From NCBI GenBank assembly GCA_002436505.1, contig DJML01000047.1:406-29400 (forward strand): DNA of 28,995 nucleotides, read 5' to 3'. Positions 22,794-28,995 of the stretch are shown here, piece after piece; position 1 is the first letter of the stretch, and every line of letters starts with the position of its first letter. This DNA is from Bacteroidetes bacterium UBA6491. Lineage in GTDB: Bacteria > Bacteroidota > Bacteroidia > NS11-12g > UBA9320. The notes beneath the pieces are model-generated. The model made no database searches. It was not told the origin of the DNA and worked only from the letters and a program-made list of their open reading frames with translations. The translations under genes and the position numbers were made by a program.

Positions 22794-25306
22794 AACTGCT
22801 GACCGATCGAAAATAAGAATTGTCCAACCGGTTTAGTGCTGTAAGGATGATCGAGACCCCAACCATAATCAAAACACAATAAACCAAACATCGGGAGGTA
22901 CAATCTTGCACCGAAACCGACAGAGCGTCTTTGTAAGAACGGATTGAACTGGTTCATATCGTCCCAGGTATTTGCAGCCTCAAAGTAGGTATATCCGTAC
23001 ACTGTTGCTGAAGGGTTCAAAGACAGCGGATAACGCATTTCAATCGAAAATTTTGTAAACAACGGATCAGAGTCTTCGTTCCTTCCTGTCTGGTCAGAGA
23101 TCAATCCTTCATCGTAACCTTTTGTAGGGATTATCTCGGTTCCAAAGAATGCCCAGGATCCAAATCCTGACCCACCTACCCGGAACATTTCAAAAGGAGA
23201 ATACCCAAGTTCTTTATCATATACTCCAACCGCTCCGAACTGAAATGCAGGCGCAAGAACAAGCTTTGTGACAGGTTCAAAATACCAGTTAGCGTCAACT
23301 TTCCATTTATGATATTCAACCCACTTGAATTTTGCCTGAGCGCTCATTTCGTCATAATTCCTCTCTGGATGAAGAAGAGATAATGGTGGTGTAGCCTGTA
23401 CCGAGAAAGTAAAAATTGACCCGTTTCTTGGATAGATAAAATCTGAAGTAGAATTACGGGTTATCATAGGGTTAAGGCTAAAACTATTAGACTTTCCATT
23501 GGTATATCCAATTGAACCCGTTCCAAATTGCGTCCAGTCATTCAGCTCATATCTCTGATATCCTGCTGATATCCTGAAAGTGAAATAATCATCGGGCCAT
23601 TTCAACAATTTACCTAGTGCTACAGTTGCACCAGTGGTCCTGAATGTTTTCCTTTCCGGGTCACCTTTTCGCCTGAAATTAGACTGGTTGGACTGAAAAA
23701 CGCTGACACTAAGAGAATTTGGCTTTTTACCACCAAGCCACGGCTCAGTGAACGAGAAATTATAGGCCTGATAGCCTAGCCCGTTTGATTGAGCCCTTAA
23801 CGTGAGTCTCTGTCCATCTCCTGTTGGCACAGGATCCCAACCGCCCTGGAACATTCTTCTGGTCGAGAAGTTATTTAAAGTAAGACCTACGGAACCTACA
23901 AATCCGAAGCCACCGCCAAAACCTCCTGAAGCTTCTATCTGATCCGAAGGCTTTTCGACAACCTTGTAAATTATATCTACCGTACCGGCACCTGGATTAG
24001 GGAGAGGTTCAACACCTAGTTGTTCCTGGTCAAACAAACCAAGTGCCGCAAGCTCACGTATCGATCTCTGTATATCTGACCTGCTGAATTTCTCACCGGG
24101 TATACTTCTAATGGACCGCATGATCACATGGTCGCTGGTTTTATCGTTACCAATGACCTTTACTTCTCCAATGGTGGCCTGTTTCCCTTCATATATCCTG
24201 ATCTCAAGATCAATGGAATCATTCTCGACAAGTGCCTCAATTGGATTAATATTGAAGAAAAGGTATCCCCTGTCCATATACAGACTTGAAATATCGATTC
24301 CGTTAGGGTTCATGTATAACCTGGTGTCTAATTTCGACTGATTAAAGATGTCACCGCGTTTAATGCCTAAAAGTGTATCTAAACGACCCGAAGTGTACAA
24401 TGTATTTCCAACCCAACTGATATCCCTGAAATAGTATTTCTTGCCTTCCGAAACACCGATCTTAATGTTAACGCGGTTTTCGCTGATAGGCTTAATGGAA
24501 TCAAACTTCAGTTCGGCATCCCTGTAACCAAGTGATCTGTAATACTGGACTATCTTGTTTTTCTCCTCGTTGTATTCGTGCTTGACCAGTTTACTTGACT
24601 GGAAGAAGATCCATTTGTTCTTTCTTCTCTTCGGTTTGATCAACCTTCTTAGCTTAGCAGAGCTGATACTGTCATTTCCTACGAACTGAATATCCTGAAC
24701 CTTCACTCTTTTCCCCTTATCGACGTGAATATGAAGCACTTCTGCATGAACACTATCTACAAGCTCTCGATCAATGTTCACCTTTACATTGTAGAAACCC
24801 TTCTCCTCAAAATAATCATCGATCTCCATCCTGGTTCTGCTGATCTTTCCTTCTGTAATGATCTCTCCTTTTTTAAGGCTGATCTCCTCACGTACATTTT
24901 TAGTTTCTTGTTTACCCAGACCTCTAATGCCATATTTCAGCAGTTTTCCTCTTTCTTCTACTTTTATCAGTATAAAAAGCGTGTCGGATCTTCTTCCTGA
25001 CAACTGAAACTCAACATTAGAATACAGGTTTGTTTTCAGGATTCGCTCGATGGCATCTGTCAACTCATCTCCCGGAACAGTAATTTTTTGGTGATATCTG
25101 AGATTGGTGCTTAATATCAACAAGTTCCTGTCAGTAGATTCACATCCGATAGCATCGATACCTCCAATGACATAAGATCTCGGATTCTCATAATCCAGGG
25201 GGATCCAATCACTTGTATCCTGATCCTGAGCTGTCAGTGACCCTGAAAATAAGGTAAGAATAAAAAGTGTTATCGCGGTTCGTTGAGTTATATTCCTAAG
25301 CATCAT
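22790..25306 (-). CDS. bamA: Outer-membrane beta-barrel assembly protein BamA
   Basis: A protein of 838 aa from ATG 25306: signal peptide (LRNITQRTAITLFILTLFSGSLTAQ), five POTRA-like domains (roughly residues 50-440; examples ITVPGDELTDAIERILKTN and VQDIQFVGNDSIS) and a C-terminal 16-strand barrel ending in FLFSIGQQF, with the C-terminal Phe expected of a barrel. It is the essential insertase for outer-membrane proteins. The frame is open back to 25432, but that would bury 42 hydrophilic residues and overlap uppS by 137 bases, so the ATG within the last codons of uppS is preferred (11-base overlap; ATG 25303 is equivalent). In the region that should be barrel loop 6, the usual RG(F/Y) motif reads TKGYDEG (23114-23122). 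It is the last gene of porG-uppS-bamA. Confidence 0.95.
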   Translation of the reverse strand: MMLRNITQRTAITLFILTLFSGSLTAQDQDTSDWIPLDYENPRSYVIGGIDAIGCESTDRNLLILSTNLRYHQKITVPGDELTDAIERILKTNLYSNVEFQLSGRRSDTLFILIKVEERGKLLKYGIRGLGKQETKNVREEISLKKGEIITEGKISRTRMEIDDYFEEKGFYNVKVNIDRELVDSVHAEVLHIHVDKGKRVKVQDIQFVGNDSISSAKLRRLIKPKRRKNKWIFFQSSKLVKHEYNEEKNKIVQYYRSLGYRDAELKFDSIKPISENRVNIKIGVSEGKKYYFRDISWVGNTLYTSGRLDTLLGIKRGDIFNQSKLDTRLYMNPNGIDISSLYMDRGYLFFNINPIEALVENDSIDLEIRIYEGKQATIGEVKVIGNDKTSDHVIMRSIRSIPGEKFSRSDIQRSIRELAALGLFDQEQLGVEPLPNPGAGTVDIIYKVVEKPSDQIEASGGFGGGFGFVGSVGLTLNNFSTRRMFQGGWDPVPTGDGQRLTLRAQSNGLGYQAYNFSFTEPWLGGKKPNSLSVSVFQSNQSNFRRKGDPERKTFRTTGATVALGKLLKWPDDYFTFRISAGYQRYELNDWTQFGTGSIGYTNGKSNSFSLNPMITRNSTSDFIYPRNGSIFTFSVQATPPLSLLHPERNYDEMSAQAKFKWVEYHKWKVDANWYFEPVTKLVLAPAFQFGAVGVYDKELGYSPFEMFRVGGSGFGSWAFFGTEIIPTKGYDEGLISDQTGRNEDSDPLFTKFSIEMRYPLSLNPSATVYGYTYFEAANTWDDMNQFNPFLQRRSVGFGARLYLPMFGLLCFDYGWGLDHPYSTKPVGQFLFSIGQQF

Positions 25307-26051
25307 TTTTTGCCAAAAGTTGCTCCCCTGTTTTTCCAAACCTTCTTTCTCTTCCCTGATAGTCAAGCAACGCTTCATATAAATGTTTTTTTCTAAAATC
25401 CGGCCAGAGGACATCGGTGAAATAGAACTCACTATAAGCTATTTCCCACAATAAAAAATTGCTGATCCTTCTTTCTCCACTTGTACGTATTACGAGTTCA
25501 GGATGCGGAAAGTTACCTGTAGTTAGTGTTTTTGATATTAATTCCTCATCAATTTCTTCTACCAGCAGCTCTTTTTCACGGACTTTTGCTGCAATAGTAC
25601 GCACAGCATTTACAATATCCCATTTTGAACTGTAACTTAACGCCAGCACCAATGTCATTCTGTGATTATCTTTAGTGGCTTCAATGGCCTCATCCAGTTC
25701 CTTAATACAATTCTTGGGGAGTTGGTTACGGTCACCAATGGTAGCAAGACGAATGTTGTTCTTCATTAACGTTTCCGTCTCCTTGCGTATGGTTTTCACT
25801 AAAAGTCCCATCAGGGCGTTAACCTCTATTCTTGGTCTGTTCCAGTTTTCGGTAGAAAATGCATAAAGGGTGAGATACTGGATCCCTAATTCAGCACAGC
25901 CTTCTGTGATCTCACGCACGGATAAAACACCATGCTCATGCCCAAATATTCTTATTTTGCCCTGCTGTTTAGCCCATCTGCCGTTGCCGTCCATAATGAC
26001 CGCGACATGCTTTGGCAATTTTTCCTTATCTACCTTTTCCTTTAGTGACAT
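25296..26051 (-). CDS. uppS: Isoprenyl transferase / undecaprenyl diphosphate synthase
   Basis: A cytoplasmic cis-prenyltransferase of 251 aa that builds undecaprenyl diphosphate, the carrier lipid for peptidoglycan and surface glycans. The signature HVAVIMDGNGRWAK holds catalytic Asp21, and the conserved residues Arg189 and Arg195 (VIRTSGERRISNFLLW) and Glu208 (AYSEFYF) keep the spacing of E. coli Asp26, Arg194, Arg200 and Glu213. The start is ATG 26051, chosen because TAATG overlaps the stop of the PorG-like gene by one base and gives the standard N-terminus; an in-frame start at 26087 would add 12 residues encoded inside the upstream gene. Both flanking genes overlap it, giving a single operon for T9SS/barrel assembly and lipid carrier supply. 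Confidence 0.97.
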   Translation of the reverse strand: MSLKEKVDKEKLPKHVAVIMDGNGRWAKQQGKIRIFGHEHGVLSVREITEGCAELGIQYLTLYAFSTENWNRPRIEVNALMGLLVKTIRKETETLMKNNIRLATIGDRNQLPKNCIKELDEAIEATKDNHRMTLVLALSYSSKWDIVNAVRTIAAKVREKELLVEEIDEELISKTLTTGNFPHPELVIRTSGERRISNFLLWEIAYSEFYFTDVLWPDFRKKHLYEALLDYQGRERRFGKTGEQLLAKNDA

Positions 26052-26908
26052 TATTTTAGAGAATACCCCCGGCGATACCTTGGCCAACAGACAATTGGAG
26101 TGAACCGGTAGGCCAGGCTTACAGTTGAAAAGAAGTAATAATCATTAAAGTTAGGGTCACCTCTCTGATCTCCTTTATTAGCAAGGGGCAAAGAATTCTC
26201 AGTAAGCTCAAAGCTGCGGTCGGACATATTCGCCGACAAATTGCCGTACTTTTCTCGTTGCTCGATCAGGTCAGGGTAGGTAGTGCTTACATCATCCAGA
26301 TAATCGGTCCAGGTTTTACGCCAGCCTATTTCCCAGCCAAAAACCCAGTTTTCAGACATGCTGTATTTAAAGCCCCCTCCAAATGGCATGGAAATCTGTA
26401 CAATACCATATGATTGTCCACTGCTTTGTCCCTCAGTCCTCAAGTCACGCAAATCGTATCTTGTGCCATTGTACTCGGCGGTCGGATTGAATCTGAACGC
26501 TGCAACACCCAGAAAAAGGTATGTTGTAAAATCTTCATTAAGAACGTTTGAGCCAAAAGGCAGGTAACTGAACTCTAGCACAGAGCTTATTTCCCACAGA
26601 TGGGACTGAAAACTTAGATTTCGTAATTTATATTCACTGAAATTCTCGTCTGAACCGCTGATCTTTCCGTACGACAAAGCGCTTTTCCAGGACCAGTACC
26701 TTGATAAGTTATACCTGGCAAAGAAACCTGCTGCGGGATGTGTTTCATCCCATACGATATTATAAGCCAGGTCTCCATGATAATTGCTGCCTCCCAGCAT
26801 TAATCCAACTTCACCTCTGGCCATCCTGTTTTGCTGTGCATGCGTCTGACCACCTGCTAAAAGCAGTGTCAATATCATAAGCAAATTTGTAGCACTCTTT
26901 GTTATCAT
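26051..26908 (-). CDS. porG: PorG-like DUF6089 outer-membrane beta-barrel, T9SS component
   Basis: A protein of 285 aa with a signal peptide (MITKSATNLLMILTLLLAGG...AHAQ-like cut near THAQQ) and a small outer-membrane barrel. Conserved DUF6089 features are GLMLGGSNYHGDL at the N-terminus, NLSFQSHLWEISSVLEFSY, the RDLRTEGQSSG loop, SMPFGGGFKYSM and TDYLDDVSTTYPD. In Porphyromonas and Flavobacterium the family includes PorG, part of the T9SS outer-membrane complex, and porG-uppS-bamA is a common Bacteroidetes gene order. This fits the CTD-bearing cargo in the window. The -7 element TATCTTTG at 26945-26952 (minus) points to a transcript beginning about 30 bases before ATG 26908. The alternative is a PorG paralogue without a secretion role. 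Confidence 0.82.
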   Translation of the reverse strand: MITKSATNLLMILTLLLAGGQTHAQQNRMARGEVGLMLGGSNYHGDLAYNIVWDETHPAAGFFARYNLSRYWSWKSALSYGKISGSDENFSEYKLRNLSFQSHLWEISSVLEFSYLPFGSNVLNEDFTTYLFLGVAAFRFNPTAEYNGTRYDLRDLRTEGQSSGQSYGIVQISMPFGGGFKYSMSENWVFGWEIGWRKTWTDYLDDVSTTYPDLIEQREKYGNLSANMSDRSFELTENSLPLANKGDQRGDPNFNDYYFFSTVSLAYRFTPIVCWPRYRRGYSLK

Positions 26909-26944
26909 TCTGGTGAACTAAACTCCACTGTTGACTTTAGAACG

Positions 26945-26952
26945 CAAAGATA
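26945..26952 (-). promoter_or_regulatory. Bacteroidetes-type -7 element upstream of porG-uppS-bamA
   Basis: The minus strand reads TATCTTTG, an exact match to TAnnTTTG, 36 bases before the porG ATG. No clear TTG is seen at the usual distance upstream, so only the -7 half is supported. It lies in the 109-base gap between menB and porG. Confidence 0.5.
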
Positions 26953-27017
26953 GTAAAACTTATTCCCTAAGAGGCCCGTAATTATTGCAAAAATTGCATT
27001 CAAACTACAATAGTGGG

Positions 27018-27839
27018 TTACGGGAACTTCGGGAATTTTTTAAAATCAGGAGTTCTTTTTTCAAGAAAAGCGTTTTTACCCTCATGTGCTTCATCCATCA
27101 GATAATACATTAAGGTGGCATCGCCGGCAAATTCCATGAGTCCTCGCTGGCCGTCTAATTCAGCATTCAGGCCTCGTTTGATCATCCTGATCGCCAAAGG
27201 ACTGAGTTGCATTATTGAATCACACCAGTCGACCACTTCATCCTCCAGCGATTCTAAGGGGACAACCTTATTCACCATGCCCATATCTTCTGCCTGCTTT
27301 GCTGAATACTGGCGACAGAGGAACCATATCTCGCGAGCCTTCTTTTGTCCAACGTGCCTTGCAAGATAAGATGAGCCAAATCCGGCATCAAAACTGCCTA
27401 CTTTCGGTCCGGTCTGACCAAAAATTGCGTTCTCCGAAGCAACGGTTAGGTCACAGACGACATGCAGCACGTGTCCGCCACCAATGGCATAACCATTTAC
27501 CATTGCGATCACCGGTTTAGGGAGTTCCCTTATTCTTTTGTGCAGATCCAGCACATTAAGCCGTGGCACGCCATCGTCACCGATATAACCTCCTTTGCCT
27601 TTTACATTCTGGTCTCCTCCCGAGCAAAAAGCCTTATCACCCTCTCCTGTTAAAACAACAACACCAATGTCCTGTCTTTCTCGGGCAATGTCCATTGCGT
27701 CTATCATCTCCATGTTCGTTTCAGGTCTAAAAGCATTGTAAACTTCAGGCCTGTTGATAGTGATCTTAGCTATTCCTTCAAAAAACTCAAAGCGAATATC
27801 CTCGTAAGCTTTGATCGTTTCCCACTTTCTGCTACTCAT
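27018..27839 (-). CDS. menB: 1,4-dihydroxy-2-naphthoyl-CoA synthase
   Basis: A crotonase-fold enzyme of 273 aa that cyclises o-succinylbenzoyl-CoA to 1,4-dihydroxy-2-naphthoyl-CoA in menaquinone synthesis. The oxyanion-hole segment [12 protein letters not shown] (115-126), the SGGDQ block (73-77) and [15 protein letters not shown] (141-155) are intact, and [13 protein letters not shown] and the tail [13 protein letters not shown] are typical of MenB. The QTG triad (142-144) is the form that uses bound bicarbonate as catalytic base, as in E. coli. Its ATG overlaps the menD stop (ATGA), so the two are co-translated. It ends the operon; a 7-bp inverted repeat spans its stop codon and the following gap. 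Confidence 0.97.
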   Translation of the reverse strand: MSSRKWETIKAYEDIRFEFFEGIAKITINRPEVYNAFRPETNMEMIDAMDIARERQDIGVVVLTGEGDKAFCSGGDQNVKGKGGYIGDDGVPRLNVLDLHKRIRELPKPVIAMVNGYAIGGGHVLHVVCDLTVASENAIFGQTGPKVGSFDAGFGSSYLARHVGQKKAREIWFLCRQYSAKQAEDMGMVNKVVPLESLEDEVVDWCDSIMQLSPLAIRMIKRGLNAELDGQRGLMEFAGDATLMYYLMDEAHEGKNAFLEKRTPDFKKFPKFP

Positions 27840-28995
27840 AATTTATTTCCTGTGAATTTTGAATAAAACGATTTGTTCTTTTCTTTTTTTGTCTCAATCT
27901 CTAACAGCGAAGGACCATTAAAAGATTCCCAATTTATAAACTGTTGCTCCAGTTCATTGAAATCTGAAGCGCGAAAATACGTTAATCCATAAGCTTTAGA
28001 TAATATATTGGCACTTAGTGCTACAGGCGTCTGCTGATATCCGGCCAATACGGAATGTTTCGAGGGCCCCTCAATCAGATCGAAGATACCACCGCCTTCG
28101 TTATTGAGTAAAATAATCTTGAAATTTTGAGGCAGGCTATTCCTCCACAAGCCATTTATGTCATAAAAAAACGCGATATCGCCAGTGATCAGCACCACAT
28201 CCTTATCTGACTTAATTGCATAACCAAGCGCCGTTGAAGTACAGCCATCTATTCCACTCGTGCCGCGGTTTGAGAACAACCTGAACTTGTTGTTGGCGTT
28301 TAGGAAGCTGCCATATCTTACAGGCATGGAATTTGAGAAGTGAAGGATCGTTTCCTGGTTCAAATGATCTAAAAGATAACGAGTAACCGTAAACTCATTG
28401 AATTGTTCCCATGGCAGTTTGTCGAATGACAACTTCCAACTCTTGATATCTGACTTCCAATGCTCTAAATAATCTGCTTCTTTGGGATTTTCTTCAAGCA
28501 TCCTTTTCAATTCGCTGTAACCCGCTGCTAATTGGACCGGATGAGTCTCAAATGGATCACCAACCCCGTCGATTTCGCTGAAGTGAAAATGTTCCTTCGG
28601 TTTGAACCTCTTTATGAACTGGCTAAGTCCCTTGGATAAACAATGCGTGCCATAAGAAACGATCAGGTCAGGCTTTAAACTGTTGAGTCCTGACCATTTA
28701 TTTTGAAGGAATGCATCCCAATGCTCCAGACCTTCAGGCGACGGCAAACCGGATATGATGTCAGGAAGGATCACATATCCCTTCGAATCGGGCAACCTGT
28801 GTGTCATTTGACCTGACCTTCCGAATGATTCAGGAGCTCCGAACAACACCATAACTTTTCTGTACCGAGGGAGTATGCCACTTATAAAATTCTTCAGGCC
28901 GTCATTATTATTTGCCTTTACATGCACATTTGGACCTGTAACGGCAATAGAAACTTTCGCTGTTTGCTTCGGACCGGCATCGTACAAAGGTTCAT
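27836..28995 (-). CDS. menD: SEPHCHC synthase MenD, C-terminal part (5' end beyond right edge)
   Basis: The frame is open up to the last base (...EPLYDAGP...), so the gene is cut by the window. About 386 of the usual 550-580 residues are present. MenD is a ThDP enzyme that joins isochorismate and 2-oxoglutarate, the first committed step of menaquinone synthesis. The EPLY block is the middle-domain landmark of MenD, and the ThDP/Mg binding motif is seen as [15 protein letters not shown] followed by [11 protein letters not shown]. The ending [12 protein letters not shown] runs into a TGA that overlaps the menB ATG. A start at 28987 would need TTG in the middle of the conserved EPLY motif and is not real. 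An N-terminal PYR domain and other men genes should lie just to the right. Confidence 0.93.
   Translation of the reverse strand, partial: EPLYDAGPKQTAKVSIAVTGPNVHVKANNNDGLKNFISGILPRYRKVMVLFGAPESFGRSGQMTHRLPDSKGYVILPDIISGLPSPEGLEHWDAFLQNKWSGLNSLKPDLIVSYGTHCLSKGLSQFIKRFKPKEHFHFSEIDGVGDPFETHPVQLAAGYSELKRMLEENPKEADYLEHWKSDIKSWKLSFDKLPWEQFNEFTVTRYLLDHLNQETILHFSNSMPVRYGSFLNANNKFRLFSNRGTSGIDGCTSTALGYAIKSDKDVVLITGDIAFFYDINGLWRNSLPQNFKIILLNNEGGGIFDLIEGPSKHSVLAGYQQTPVALSANILSKAYGLTYFRASDFNELEQQFINWESFNGPSLLEIETKKEKNKSFYSKFTGNKL

Noticed and set aside
25307..25432. 42-residue N-terminal extension of BamA
   Set aside because: It would overlap uppS by 137 bases and place a hydrophilic segment before a clear signal peptide; the ATG at 25306 gives the normal BamA N-terminus.
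28978..28987. Start of a 383-aa protein at TTG 28987
   Set aside because: The frame is open to the window edge and the position falls in the conserved EPLY motif of MenD, so this is an internal codon of a truncated gene.

Overview
The window reads as a chromosomal segment of a Bacteroidota (Bacteroidetes) bacterium that uses the type IX secretion system (T9SS). The evidence is a PorG-like DUF6089 outer-membrane gene followed by uppS and bamA, two proteins ending in a T9SS sorting domain (YPNPA), large Cys-containing surface proteins of a Bacteroidetes style, several sites fitting the Bacteroidetes promoter element TAnnTTTG, and menaquinone synthesis genes. The order or genus cannot be set from the sequence alone. 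No rRNA, tRNA, insertion sequence, CRISPR array, phage gene or plasmid gene was seen. Coding density is high, and no gene-free gap exceeds about 200 bases.

Layout. (a) 1-1856, minus: 5' part of a giant PKD-domain surface protein that runs off the left edge. (b) 1920-6406, minus: a tightly packed run of tatA, gatA, a LysM protein with a lytic-transglycosylase fold that lacks the catalytic Glu, and a membrane-anchored SGNH/GDSL hydrolase. (c) 6505-8043, plus: 3-hydroxyanthranilate dioxygenase and ACMS decarboxylase, two consecutive kynurenine-pathway steps. (d) 8240-8806, minus: a GNAT acetyltransferase. (e) 8867-13648, plus: a metal efflux operon of a small secreted Cys/His protein, a CzcA-type RND pump and a His-rich lipoprotein adaptor, closed by a hairpin terminator. 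(f) 13713-19262, minus: a short T9SS cargo protein, then a cassette of a conserved 113-aa protein, a 53-aa ORF and a 1371-aa T9SS surface protein, whose members are joined by ATGA overlaps. (g) 19375-20919, plus: a GH3-family adenylating enzyme, meeting a tiny lipoprotein on the minus strand. (h) 21121-22793, plus: popT-like DUF368 and aroE. (i) 22790-26908, minus: porG-like, uppS, bamA. (j) 27018-28995, minus: menD (partial) and menB.

Cell envelope construction is the common theme. UppS makes undecaprenyl diphosphate and the DUF368/PopT protein probably returns the monophosphate across the membrane. BamA inserts barrels such as PorG, and T9SS with PorG displays the CTD-bearing proteins. The pseudo-transglycosylase/SGNH pair probably acts on peptidoglycan or another periplasmic glycan. 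The best leads are the ATGA-linked three-gene surface cassette with its previously hidden 53-aa ORF and internal perfect palindrome, and the catalytically defective transglycosylase coupled to an SGNH hydrolase.
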